NCBI GenBank assembly: GCA_024691125.1
Contig: JAILNV010000252.1
Location: 1 to 41,790, forward strand
DNA from: Lachnospiraceae bacterium
GTDB lineage: Bacteria; Bacillota; Clostridia; Lachnospirales; Lachnospiraceae
Length of the DNA stretch: 41,790 bases
Direction of reading: 5' to 3'
A program made the translations under genes and the position numbers. Each line of letters starts with the position of its first letter. Position 1 is the stretch's first letter. Below, piece by piece: positions 8,848 through 17,507 of this stretch. The notes beneath the pieces were generated by a model. It was not told where the DNA came from. It did not search any database and was given only the letters and a program-made list of their open reading frames with translations.

Positions 8848-9744
8848 TCAACGGAGCCTTAACAGGGAATTCTTTTCCAAGGTCCTGTTGCTGCTGAGAT
8901 AGAATTCATTTACAGCCACTGCATCCAATTCGTCATTGATCTCATCAGAAAGTGCCTGTCCGGGGTGGAAGAGGATCTCAAGATCCCGGCCGGCGTCTTC
9001 TGCCTTCTGTTCCATTGCTTTTTTAAGTACTTCTATTCTGGGATAGTCCATCTTACCGCTCATAAGAAGTCCCCACAGATACATTTTATGCAGTCCGTTT
9101 TTCTGACAATACTTATCAATCTTACCGGCATACATGGCTAAGATAATGTTCTTTACCGCATTCACGGGACGATAGGTTCCAAGCAGCCCGGGATTGGAAA
9201 GAAATACGCTGAGCGGTTCTCTTGAGCAGCGGATATATTCAAGATCATATTTATTCGCATCTACTACAGAGATTATTGATTTCCAAACTATCGGCAGATG
9301 ATGTGTGTGCTGATGGCTGTCGATACGCAGAGCTTTCTGACGGCATTTTAAGTTGTTGGTTTTGGCAATCTCAATGCATTTATTTATAGCCGGAATGCAT
9401 TTTTTTATCTGCGCTGCGATCTCTGCACGTATTCCGCGCCTTACAGCATTTGAAGGAGGCAATGTATATGAATACAGAAATAACTGCCCCCATGAAAAGG
9501 TAAGACGGTGTCCGAGACCTGAATCCGTCAGGCAGATGCCCTCTACAAGGTTGATATGCACACTCATAAGCGGAAGGAACGGCATTGAAGGGATGGCTTT
9601 ATACAGCATATCCATACATTCTTCAAAGCAGCCTGTATTAGGTACTATGCTGATGCTGTCAAGCTTGCCCGCCAGCATGCATTCGAGCATGTTCTTTGAT
9701 GTATTTGGGGTTAATGCATAGTCGTCTGCATGTATATCAGTCAT
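8848..9744 (-). CDS. YdjC/ChbG-like carbohydrate deacetylase
   Basis: 298 residues from the ATG at 9744, which overlaps the stop of the upstream GT2 gene by 8 nt and is preceded by AAAGGAAGAAGAAG. The N-terminus MTDIHADDYALTPNTS carries the metal-binding DD pair of YdjC proteins. SVHINLVEG and the His-rich motif RIDSHQHTHHLPIVW supply the remaining metal and catalytic histidines, and the C-terminal LFHPGQ is also typical. Family members remove N-acetyl groups from small oligosaccharides. No signal peptide is seen, so it acts in the cytoplasm. As last gene of the GtrII-GtrB-deacetylase operon, it may deacetylate a nucleotide- or lipid-linked amino sugar before export; that substrate is inference. 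Confidence 0.82.
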   Translation of the reverse strand: MTDIHADDYALTPNTSKNMLECMLAGKLDSISIVPNTGCFEECMDMLYKAIPSMPFLPLMSVHINLVEGICLTDSGLGHRLTFSWGQLFLYSYTLPPSNAVRRGIRAEIAAQIKKCIPAINKCIEIAKTNNLKCRQKALRIDSHQHTHHLPIVWKSIISVVDANKYDLEYIRCSREPLSVFLSNPGLLGTYRPVNAVKNIILAMYAGKIDKYCQKNGLHKMYLWGLLMSGKMDYPRIEVLKKAMEQKAEDAGRDLEILFHPGQALSDEINDELDAVAVNEFYLSSNRTLEKNSLLRLR

Positions 9745-10726
9745 TTGCTTCTTCTTCCTTTGTTTCCTTACATATAACACAGTCAATTAAGTATCTGGGC
9801 CTGTTTTTCGTCTCGATATAGATCTTACCCATATATTCGCCGATAACTCCGAGGGAGAGCAGGATGATCGCCGACATGAACAGCGTTACAAGCAGCAGCG
9901 TTGTGTAACCGGGGACGTTCTTGCCCTGTATCCATTCAATAAAGCTGAATATACTGAAACCAACACTGAAAAGCATTGTAATAAAGCCCGTAAAGGATAT
10001 TATCCGTAAGGGTGTGATGGTAAAAGATGTTATTCCGTCGGTTGCAAGTCTGAACATCTTGGAAAGGGTGTATTTCGATTCGCCTCCCGTACGTTCCTTT
10101 ACATCAAAATATACAATGTCCGAGGGAAAGCCAAGAGACGGGATCAGTCCTCTTAAGAAAAGATTGCTTTCATTATATTCCTTCAGTGCATCGATCACCT
10201 TGTGCGATATAAGCCTGTAATCGGCGTGATTCTTAAGAACCCTGCTGCCCATTACCTGCATAAGCTTATAATAGGCAAGCGCAGTCAGCTTCTTAAAGGC
10301 TCCGTCGCTGCTCCTGTCGTTGCGGACTCCATATACGACCTCGGCTCCATTCTTATAGCAGTCGATAAACTTTTCAAGTGCATTGATATCCTGCTGGAGA
10401 TCGGCGTCAATGGTTATGACGATGTCAGCCTTCGAAGCCGTCATGATCCCTGCCCAGAGGGCGTTCTGATGCCCTGTATTGCCCACAAGTGATACGACAA
10501 TAAAGATAGCGTCCTTCTGCGCGGCGTCCGCCAGAAGAGTAAACGTATTATCCTTGCTGCCGTCATTAACGAACAGTATCCTGCTGTTCGTTCCTATGGT
10601 ACCCGACGATATCAGTCCTCTTATCTTGTCCCTCATGACAGAGGCGCTTTCCAGTATTATCTCCTCTTCGTTGTAGCAAGGTACTACAAGGTATAATACG
10701 GGAAGCTCACGGTTTGATTCCTTCAT
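9737..10726 (-). CDS. GT2 polyprenyl-phosphate glycosyltransferase (GtrB-like), copy 2
   Basis: 329 residues. GT2 signatures are YLVVPCYNEEEIILES, ILFVNDGSKDNT and ITIDADLQQD, with GERTGGESKY-type C-domain motifs (here KERTGGESKYTLSKM) before two TM segments (about 235-260 and 270-295). This is the bactoprenol glucosyltransferase architecture (GtrB/YfdH). AAGGAG lies just before the ATG. It follows the GtrII-like gene by 34 nt and overlaps the deacetylase gene, so the three are one operon. It is clearly paralogous to the enzyme at 13960-14931: both share NVGHQNAL, VYGVRN, NHADYRL, NLFLRG and GESKY. It probably makes undecaprenyl-phosphate-hexose for the adjacent GtrII-like transferase. Confidence 0.88.
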   Translation of the reverse strand: MKESNRELPVLYLVVPCYNEEEIILESASVMRDKIRGLISSGTIGTNSRILFVNDGSKDNTFTLLADAAQKDAIFIVVSLVGNTGHQNALWAGIMTASKADIVITIDADLQQDINALEKFIDCYKNGAEVVYGVRNDRSSDGAFKKLTALAYYKLMQVMGSRVLKNHADYRLISHKVIDALKEYNESNLFLRGLIPSLGFPSDIVYFDVKERTGGESKYTLSKMFRLATDGITSFTITPLRIISFTGFITMLFSVGFSIFSFIEWIQGKNVPGYTTLLLVTLFMSAIILLSLGVIGEYMGKIYIETKNRPRYLIDCVICKETKEEEAND

Positions 10727-10760
10727 TGGTTCTCCTTATATCTGTTCGGAACAGCTGCTC

Positions 10761-12326
10761 TTAATAATTATCTGACAGCTTTACTACAACAACATCATTG
10801 ACCATCGCACAGCATCCAAGCTCCGGAAAGATAGGCATTTTTCTTACGGTTTCATCTTCAAGAGCCTCCCTGAGCTTATCATCATCGGCAACCATGATAT
10901 TGATTCCCATCTCATGAGTAAAGAACCCCTGCCACGACTGCACAACCCATCGTGTATCGTCCGGACTCCAGGTTCCTACCATGGCATATCGGTTGGCTTC
11001 ATCAAACACGAAATTCTTAACAAAGCATGGATTATCTGAAGGTGTTCCCACAAAAACATATTTGTAATACGGATGATACAGATTGCAGGTCTGAAGAGTA
11101 GAGATCACTTCCCTTGACAGTTCGGTCAGGCTCTGCCGTCCCATATACATGGCCTGCTGATCGTATATTGTCATGATATAATTCCCATATATGAGAAGCG
11201 AAAGAGTGACAGCTGTGACGGCCTTGTATATGCCTGCTGCTTTTATTTCCGGGAGCCTGATTGCAGAAGCAAGGCATAAAAGCACGGGAAGGCTCATGCT
11301 TAACGGAACGGTCATCTGTACGGAGGTGACCGAGTTATATGCCATTAACAGCGCCGCATTTGCAGCAAGGGGAACAAGGAGCAAAGACAGTGCAAACAGA
11401 ACCGCTCTTATCCTGCTTCCTTTAACCTTAAACATGGTCAATCCACCGTATGCATAGCATAATGCAAGAAGTATGAATGATATCTTGTATATCCGTCCGT
11501 TGAATATGTTGGTGCGTGCTATCACCTGTCTGAAATAATTGGCAAAATCGCTGTAGGCGTGCACCGTGCTGGTCGGAAGATTTAAGATCATACCGACAGG
11601 ACCGTACGAATCTGTACCGTTGTATGAATCGAGCGATACCTCGTAATACCAAAGATTGACATTCAAAAGCACGTAATAAAGCACCATGCCGATAACAAGG
11701 GAAATAAGGCATCTTAATATGAACAGGCCAATCTCTTTGAATGTTTTATCCGCTTTATAAAGGCATAATGAAACATACAGAAGCAGAACGAGGCATGTAC
11801 ACCCGATATCCGCCTGATATAAGCCCATGGCGAGAGAAATACATATGGTGGAAGACACAAACATGAGTGCTTTTTTTTCGCATTTTATCATGATGTATGC
11901 GGCCAGGATGCTCAAAAAACATGAAATGGCAAATGTCGGCGACATATAGCGGTATGACAGCGAAGCAAGTATGCTTATGTTGACTGTAAACATCAGAGAG
12001 GAGAGTATTGCGACAGCCCTGCTCCTTACATCAAATATGTCGAGGACAAGAATAAATCCAAGAATAAAAAAGGATAGTGCGATAACAGATGTCACAGGAT
12101 CTGGACTTAGGAAGAACCTGCCTCTGTCAACGAATCTCCAGAACCACCTTCCGTTGGACAGCTCATGTCCGTTGGCATATGACACCGATCCGTGCCAGAT
12201 CCCGTCAATCTGATTTACCAGCTGGTGAATGATCAAAAGTGAATACGCAAATATCCCCGCCGCAATATTGACCGCCAAAACAGGTGACCATCTTTTTAAT
12301 TCATTTATTTTTCTTATAAAACTCAT
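10761..12326 (-). CDS. GtrII-like membrane glucosyltransferase
   Basis: 521 residues with about 10-12 hydrophobic segments. The first extracytoplasmic loop contains a GRW motif in SYANGHELSNGRWFWRFVDR (about 48-67), the feature I associate with the GtrII/GtrC-type O-antigen glucosyltransferase family. The C-terminal ~110 residues are soluble, predicted outside. Such proteins take sugar from undecaprenyl phosphate and add it as a side branch to an exported glycan. The partner GtrB-like synthase lies 34 nt downstream in the same operon. AAGGAG stands 6 nt before the ATG. The promoter (12352-12380) carries a 9-bp inverted repeat around its -10. No gtrA-like small flippase is seen in the window. 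Confidence 0.6.
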   Translation of the reverse strand: MSFIRKINELKRWSPVLAVNIAAGIFAYSLLIIHQLVNQIDGIWHGSVSYANGHELSNGRWFWRFVDRGRFFLSPDPVTSVIALSFFILGFILVLDIFDVRSRAVAILSSLMFTVNISILASLSYRYMSPTFAISCFLSILAAYIMIKCEKKALMFVSSTICISLAMGLYQADIGCTCLVLLLYVSLCLYKADKTFKEIGLFILRCLISLVIGMVLYYVLLNVNLWYYEVSLDSYNGTDSYGPVGMILNLPTSTVHAYSDFANYFRQVIARTNIFNGRIYKISFILLALCYAYGGLTMFKVKGSRIRAVLFALSLLLVPLAANAALLMAYNSVTSVQMTVPLSMSLPVLLCLASAIRLPEIKAAGIYKAVTAVTLSLLIYGNYIMTIYDQQAMYMGRQSLTELSREVISTLQTCNLYHPYYKYVFVGTPSDNPCFVKNFVFDEANRYAMVGTWSPDDTRWVVQSWQGFFTHEMGINIMVADDDKLREALEDETVRKMPIFPELGCCAMVNDVVVVKLSDNY

Positions 12327-12334
12327 CTTTGACT

Positions 12335-12370
12335 CCTTGATTTATTAGAATAATGTACCACAAATCAAGG
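12335..12370. repeat. Perfect 9-bp inverted repeat over the GtrII operon promoter (operator candidate)
   Basis: CCTTGATTT (12335-12343) and AAATCAAGG (12362-12370) are exact reverse complements, 18 bp apart. The -10 of the minus promoter (12352-12357) sits between the arms and the right arm falls in its spacer. The predicted transcript starts inside, so only one arm is transcribed; this favours a DNA operator over an RNA hairpin. Confidence 0.5.
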
Positions 12371-12380
12371 GGTTTATCAA
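12352..12380 (-). promoter_or_regulatory. Promoter for GtrII-GtrB-deacetylase operon
   Basis: Minus-strand TTGATA (12380-12375), a 17-bp spacer and TACATT (12357-12352). Start predicted near 12345, about 20 nt before the ATG at 12326. Confidence 0.55.
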
Positions 12381-12458
12381 ATTAAATTACTGCATCGGGC
12401 CGTATCGGATCATTCCTGTATGTTTGCTTAATGCGTAAATCTGTGATAGATTATATGA

Positions 12459-13886
12459 GTGAGTAAACTTAAGTTATTTGTGGAAAACTTCATAGTATAC
12501 GGACTTGGCGGAATAATAAACAAGCTTATTCCGCTCATTATGATTCCGGTGATCACGCGGCTTATGCCGGATTCGACTTATTATGGGATCTCGGATATGG
12601 CCAATACGGTCGTGTCCTTCGCAACCGCGATAGCCGTCATGGGTATGTATGATGCAATGTACCGAATGTTCTTTGAGAAGGATGACCGGGACTATAAGAA
12701 AAAGGTGTGTTCGACCACATTTGTGTTTGTGCTTGCCTCTGCGGCAGCAGTAAGCATTCTGGTAGTTCTGTTTAAGGATGTACTGTCGAAATACTTTCTC
12801 GGATCGTCACAGTATTCGTTTGTTATATATTTTGTTGCAGCCAATGTATTTGTTGATACGGTAAACACGGTCATAGCATCCCCTACAAGAATGCAGAACC
12901 ATCGGAAGACGTTCCTTACCATCAACGCGGTGGGACCGCTTATTTCATATACGATGTCTGTTATATTGCTTATGAAGGGGCATTATCTGATCGCCATGCC
13001 TCTCGGACTGGTCGTTTCATCACTTATCATTCACGTGACCTATCTGTGTATTAACAGGAGCTGGTTTTCACCGGGGCTGTTTGATAAGGATCTGCTTAAG
13101 GTCATGCTTCCGATAGGTATTCCAATGGCTGTCAATATCTTAACCTACTGGGTGTTTAATTCCTGTGACAGGCTGATGATAACCAATCTTATAAATGTCG
13201 GTGAATCGGGAATATATGCGATCGGTTCCAAGCTCGGACACGCAAGCCAGCTTGTTTATACGGCGTTCGCTGCGGGATGGCAGTATTTTGCCTTTTCCAC
13301 GATGAAAGAGGATGATCAGGTGGAATCCAATTCCATGGTATTTGAATATCTGGGTGTGATCTCGTATGTTATTACCATGTTTGTCTGCGCACTGAGTTAT
13401 GAAATATTCAGACTTCTGTTCACCGAGGAGTATCTTACGGGATACATTGTGGCTCCATATCTGTTCATTGCGCCTTTGCTTCTTATGCTGTTTCAGGTCA
13501 TTGCCAATCAGTTCCTTGTTATCAAAAAGACATGGCCCAATATGCTTATACTTATAGCGGGAGCTATAGTTAATGTGGGCCTTAATTACCTGCTCATCCC
13601 CATTATGGGTATCGAGGGCGCTGCGATCGCGACCCTGGCAGGATATGTTGCGGCACTGCTAATTGCTTCGGTTGTACTGACAAGGATGAGACTGCTTAAG
13701 GTATCCGGAAGATTCATGGCAGCAACCTTTGTGATGGCTGCAGTAATGCTGATATGGCGTATATGTTTTACGGATAAGATGTTTTATATGCTTCTTACGG
13801 CGGTTGCGGGAGGAGCAGTCATAGTGTTATTATATATAAAGGATGTTAAGCTGCTTTATGAGAAGATCGTGGGACGTAAGGCATAG
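12459..13886 (+). CDS. Wzx-type polysaccharide flippase (MOP superfamily)
   Basis: 475 residues with about 12-14 membrane segments. The start LFVENFIVYGLGGIINKLIP is the family's usual first helix (F-x-x-N-x-x-I/V-Y-G-L-G). Wzx and related RfbX/MurJ-fold proteins flip undecaprenyl-pyrophosphate-linked oligosaccharides to the outer face. No in-frame ATG precedes TM1, so translation must begin at the GTG at 12459, which has no recognisable Shine-Dalgarno. An extended -10 (TGATAGATT, 12444-12452) would place transcription almost on that GTG. It diverges from the GtrII operon and is followed by a GT2 and an epimerase gene, probably co-transcribed. Confidence 0.85.
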   Translation: MSKLKLFVENFIVYGLGGIINKLIPLIMIPVITRLMPDSTYYGISDMANTVVSFATAIAVMGMYDAMYRMFFEKDDRDYKKKVCSTTFVFVLASAAAVSILVVLFKDVLSKYFLGSSQYSFVIYFVAANVFVDTVNTVIASPTRMQNHRKTFLTINAVGPLISYTMSVILLMKGHYLIAMPLGLVVSSLIIHVTYLCINRSWFSPGLFDKDLLKVMLPIGIPMAVNILTYWVFNSCDRLMITNLINVGESGIYAIGSKLGHASQLVYTAFAAGWQYFAFSTMKEDDQVESNSMVFEYLGVISYVITMFVCALSYEIFRLLFTEEYLTGYIVAPYLFIAPLLLMLFQVIANQFLVIKKTWPNMLILIAGAIVNVGLNYLLIPIMGIEGAAIATLAGYVAALLIASVVLTRMRLLKVSGRFMAATFVMAAVMLIWRICFTDKMFYMLLTAVAGGAVIVLLYIKDVKLLYEKIVGRKA

Positions 13887-13959
13887 CTGTACTGCAGCCG
13901 GTATGGACAGGCTGCAGCCGGAAACATCCGGAGAATGATAACAGAGAAGGTAGAGACGG

Positions 13960-14931
13960 ATGATCAAGCTGGCAATAGTAGTGCCCTGCTATAATGAGCA
14001 GGAGGTACTGCCAAGTACAAATAAACAGTTGACTGAGCTTATGGCCGGGCTTATCGGAAGAGGAAAGGTGACGAAAGAAAGCTTTATCCTGTATGTCAAT
14101 GACGGAAGCCGTGATGATACGTGGAGCATAATAGAAAGGTACGCTCATGAGCATGAAACCGTTCAGGGACTTAAGCTTGCAGGAAACGTCGGTCATCAGA
14201 ATGCGCTTCTTGCGGGTCTCATGACGGTAAAGAATGAGGTGGATGCCGCTATTTCCATCGATGCGGATCTTCAGGATGATATTGGTGTCATTACGGATAT
14301 GATAGATAAGTTCGAGACGGGCTGTGACATCGTTTACGGCGTCAGGAATGCAAGAAAGACTGATACCTTCTTCAAACGTGTTACGGCGGAAGGCTTCTAT
14401 AAAGTCATGAAGGTTATGGGAGCAAAGAGCATATACAATCATGCGGATTATCGTCTCATGAGCTCCAGGGCGCTTGACGGTCTGTCTCAGTATAAGGAAA
14501 GAAATCTGTTCCTTCGCGGCATAGTTCCCACAATAGGATTCAAATCGGACTGTGTTTATTATGAAAGAAAGGAAAGACTGGCGGGGGAGTCCAAATATCC
14601 CATTAATAAGATGATCGCTTTTGCCTTTGACGGTATTACTTCCTTCAGTATCAAACCTATGTCATATATAATGGGAATAGGTGTATTCCTGATACTATGT
14701 GCTATTGTATTTGCCATATATTCATTTCATTCATACCTTACCGGAAATGTTGTAAGAGGATGGACGTCGATCGTTCTTTCGCTATGGTTTATAGGAGGCC
14801 TGGTCCTGTTCTCTGTAGGAATGGTGGGGCAGTATATAGGAAAGATATACATAGAGGTTAAGGAAAGACCGAGATACATTGTGGAATGCAGAGAGACGGG
14901 TTCCGATGATGCGATAGAACAGAATTCATAA
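13960..14931 (+). CDS. GT2 polyprenyl-phosphate glycosyltransferase (GtrB-like), copy 3
   Basis: 323 residues. Motifs in order: LAIVVPCYNEQEVLPS, FILYVNDGSRDDTW, ISIDADLQDD, YGVRNARKTDTFFKR, NHADYRLMS, NLFLRGIVPTIGF, GESKYPINKM, then two TM helices (about 232-257 and 268-292) and an amphipathic tail. It is a close paralogue of copy 2, so the two probably make the same kind of lipid-linked sugar or arose by local duplication. It lies 73 nt after the flippase gene and 16 nt before the epimerase, suggesting a flippase-GT2-epimerase transcript. Confidence 0.88.
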   Translation: MIKLAIVVPCYNEQEVLPSTNKQLTELMAGLIGRGKVTKESFILYVNDGSRDDTWSIIERYAHEHETVQGLKLAGNVGHQNALLAGLMTVKNEVDAAISIDADLQDDIGVITDMIDKFETGCDIVYGVRNARKTDTFFKRVTAEGFYKVMKVMGAKSIYNHADYRLMSSRALDGLSQYKERNLFLRGIVPTIGFKSDCVYYERKERLAGESKYPINKMIAFAFDGITSFSIKPMSYIMGIGVFLILCAIVFAIYSFHSYLTGNVVRGWTSIVLSLWFIGGLVLFSVGMVGQYIGKIYIEVKERPRYIVECRETGSDDAIEQNS

Positions 14932-14947
14932 TGAACGGTGGATGTTT

Positions 14948-15919
14948 ATGCAGACTGTAGCAATTTCCGGCTGTACCGGCGCGATAGGTATAGCCCTTAT
15001 CAATAAATGCATAGAGAAAAACGTTAAGGTCATTGCCTATGTAAGGCCGGATTCCAAAAGACGTGAGCGTATTCCCAAACATGATCTTGTGAAGATTTCG
15101 GATTATGATATAAAGGAATTCGCAAAGATGGCACGTCTGTCGGGGATGGTGAAGCTGCCTGAGGTGGATGCCTTTTATCATCTTGCGTGGGCAGGTACGA
15201 TAGGTGACGGACGAAACGATGCGGAGCTTCAGGCGCTTAATATCCAATACACATTGGATGCCGTAAAGCTGGCAAAAGCAATGAAGGCAGGAGTATTTAT
15301 AGGTGCCGGTTCCCAGGCCGAATACGGCCGCGTTGAAGGGATCCTCAGGCCGGATACTCCGGCTGATCCGGAGAATGGCTACGGCGTGGCCAAATTATGT
15401 GCCGGGCAGCTAAGCAGGATAATGTGTGCAAGGAATGATATTAAACATGTGTGGACGAGAATATTAAGCGTATATGGTCCTTACGATGGTGATGGGACAA
15501 TGATAATATCCACTATAAGGAAGCTGCTCAACGGTGAGCGCCCTGCACTTACCGGCGGAATGCAGCTGTGGGATTATCTGTACAGTGCAGACGCGGCGGA
15601 AGCTCTGTACAGGATCGGTGAGAAGAGTCTTGAGAGCCCATACTCGGAAGAGGACAGGGAAGGAAAGATATACTGCCTTGGGTCAGGACAGTCATATCCG
15701 CTTAAAAATTATGTCAAGATCTTACGCGATGTTATAGATCCGAAGCTTCAGCTTGGATTCGGAGAGATACCTTATTCCGATAAGCAGGTGATGAAGCTGT
15801 GTGCAGATATATCCGGACTTACAGAGGATACCGGTTTTGTTCCTGCGGTTTCATTTCAGCAGGGGATCAGGGAAACTGTGGATTATGTCAGAAGGTTACA
15901 GGATACTGACTGTGGCTGA
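14948..15919 (+). CDS. NAD-dependent epimerase/dehydratase (extended SDR)
   Basis: 323 residues from the ATG at 14948, which has GGTGG 7 nt upstream; another in-frame ATG lies at 14942. The N-terminus AISGCTGAIGIALI is the Gly-rich NAD(P) loop (G-x-x-G-x-x-G). The catalytic YxxxK is YGVAK in ENGYGVAKLCAGQLS, and the Ser of the triad is in IGAGSQAEYG. These are the marks of the nucleotide-sugar epimerase/dehydratase family. It probably converts or reduces an NDP-sugar feeding the adjacent glycosyltransferases; the exact reaction is not readable. It converges with the SGNH gene over a 54-nt gap with no clear terminator. Confidence 0.82.
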   Translation: MQTVAISGCTGAIGIALINKCIEKNVKVIAYVRPDSKRRERIPKHDLVKISDYDIKEFAKMARLSGMVKLPEVDAFYHLAWAGTIGDGRNDAELQALNIQYTLDAVKLAKAMKAGVFIGAGSQAEYGRVEGILRPDTPADPENGYGVAKLCAGQLSRIMCARNDIKHVWTRILSVYGPYDGDGTMIISTIRKLLNGERPALTGGMQLWDYLYSADAAEALYRIGEKSLESPYSEEDREGKIYCLGSGQSYPLKNYVKILRDVIDPKLQLGFGEIPYSDKQVMKLCADISGLTEDTGFVPAVSFQQGIRETVDYVRRLQDTDCG

Positions 15920-15973
15920 CCGGCTGGCCTGCTGACCGGCAGATCGTGAGATTCTAAGGAGGGCAGAGGAAGA

Positions 15974-17443
15974 TTATTGTATAGAGTACCCTCCGATCGT
16001 TTTATCGAGAACCGTATCATATACATAAAACGAGAGCACATTATCTGGCATTTCATAACTTTCATAGGGTGTTATACACTGATACCCCATGGAGCCGTTC
16101 GTTCTTACAAGAGTCTCGGCATTTCCGTTATCATCAGTTGTTTTGGAAAAGAGTAACCGTCTGTTTCCATCTGAGAAGCCGATTTTGAAATCAGGTTCAT
16201 CCGAAGAATAAACACATTGCCCGCCGCTTAGAACGTAGGAGGACGGACCTGTCAGCATATCTTCGCTGAGTCCGAGCTGTTCCAGATACTGAACGAGTGA
16301 CGTATCTTCCGGACCCGGGTATTCATTCGGTACAGAACAGAAAATCACGAGATTTCTGTTATTGAGGAGATCAAGGTATTTCCCGTTGGCGCCTTCCGCT
16401 GCCGCCATCAGAATATTATAACGTAATGTATCCTGACGCTGATACAGGGCATCTTCATCCCAGGAAGAATAAAGAGGATCACCACGGTGATCGGTCAGCC
16501 CGTAGTTACTTGCAAGATACTGCCCCAGATACGATGTGAATTTCGCATTGCCGCTGCGGTTAAGATGCAGTATCTCGGCAATGTCTGTCGAGAAATCAAT
16601 TCCCATCTCATCATACAGTCTGTTAAAATCGATATAAGGAACCCCATACTCATCGGCAATATCAAATATGGTATTATACTTTTCCTGTTCTTCGTCCGTG
16701 GTTATAACATAGGGTGAAGATATGAACAAGAGAGGAATATTACATTTTTTAACATAGTCAATTATCTTAAGGAGATATTTCTCTTCCTTTTCGGTAAGCT
16801 CATAACGTCCTGTGATACCTGATATATCGGGCGCTTCAAACGGGACAACTGTCTCTCTTGCATCGAATCCTTTGAAGCGCACATCCGCTGAGTAATTCAT
16901 GAAATCTTCTTCACTCAGCTCTTTATATTTGCCGTGAGTAGAGTTCAGTGCAACAAGAAGGCGCGGAAAAGATTCCTTAAGGGCGCTTACTTTGATCGAT
17001 TCGTATCTGTTGGGATCCCTTTTGATACCATAGTTGTTGGTAATGACCCAGTTCTCCGGCTGATAATCGGTGGGACGTATTCCGGGTGTTGTGATATCGA
17101 GGATTATGACTTTGGGTTTCTGGGTCTTCAATCCTTCCACTATATAATGATAGCTGTTCCAGAAGGGCTGCTCGGCTGCTGCGAGGTCGAAAGAGGATAT
17201 ACCGTATTCGTCCCACAATACACCTGTATTAACGTGGCAGAAAATATGCGAGCTGCCGACAAAGAGGGCATCCACGGTGTTGGCCGGCTGTTTATAATAT
17301 GCCTGCATCTGGGAAATGCCGTCTTTTGACTTGAGCAGCAGTATGTGGTCAAGCGTTATAAAAGTCACAAAAAATGCGGCAAGAACTATAACCAGCTTTA
17401 TTATATTGATTCTTTTTGTATTGCTGAAGAGCTTGTCTGACAT
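15974..17443 (-). CDS. Membrane-anchored SGNH-fold protein, MBOAT partner (DltD/AlgX-like role)
   Basis: 489 residues. One N-terminal TM (about 15-35) anchors an extracytoplasmic domain. The SGNH nucleophile block is VDALFVGSSHIFCHV (GSS at 63-65), and the C-terminal D-x-x-H block is ILHLNRSGNAKF (about 302-313), giving the Ser and His expected of a GDSL/SGNH acyl hydrolase or acyltransferase. GGGATTT precedes the ATG. The gene follows the MBOAT gene by 64 nt on the same strand. MBOAT plus SGNH pairs (DltB/DltD, AlgI/AlgX, PatA/PatB) move acyl groups from the cytoplasm and attach them to exported glycans. The acyl group and target here are unknown, but no DltA or DltC homologue is present, which favours O-acetylation over D-alanylation. 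Confidence 0.78.
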   Translation of the reverse strand: MSDKLFSNTKRINIIKLVIVLAAFFVTFITLDHILLLKSKDGISQMQAYYKQPANTVDALFVGSSHIFCHVNTGVLWDEYGISSFDLAAAEQPFWNSYHYIVEGLKTQKPKVIILDITTPGIRPTDYQPENWVITNNYGIKRDPNRYESIKVSALKESFPRLLVALNSTHGKYKELSEEDFMNYSADVRFKGFDARETVVPFEAPDISGITGRYELTEKEEKYLLKIIDYVKKCNIPLLFISSPYVITTDEEQEKYNTIFDIADEYGVPYIDFNRLYDEMGIDFSTDIAEILHLNRSGNAKFTSYLGQYLASNYGLTDHRGDPLYSSWDEDALYQRQDTLRYNILMAAAEGANGKYLDLLNNRNLVIFCSVPNEYPGPEDTSLVQYLEQLGLSEDMLTGPSSYVLSGGQCVYSSDEPDFKIGFSDGNRRLLFSKTTDDNGNAETLVRTNGSMGYQCITPYESYEMPDNVLSFYVYDTVLDKTIGGYSIQ

Positions 17444-17507
17444 ATAAATCCCTTCCTCAAATAATATGTATTGCCCCCGTTAAACAGTAGGCGTAAATGC
17501 AGAGTAA

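Noticed and set aside
13846-14442. 198-codon minus-strand frame across the flippase end and GT2 gene
   Set aside because: Antisense to motif-bearing genes with no family features.
15920-15973. Intrinsic terminator between the epimerase and SGNH genes
   Set aside because: GGAGGG and CCCTCC can pair but across a 25-nt loop and with no T-run; a duplicated CTGACCGGC is also not a terminator.
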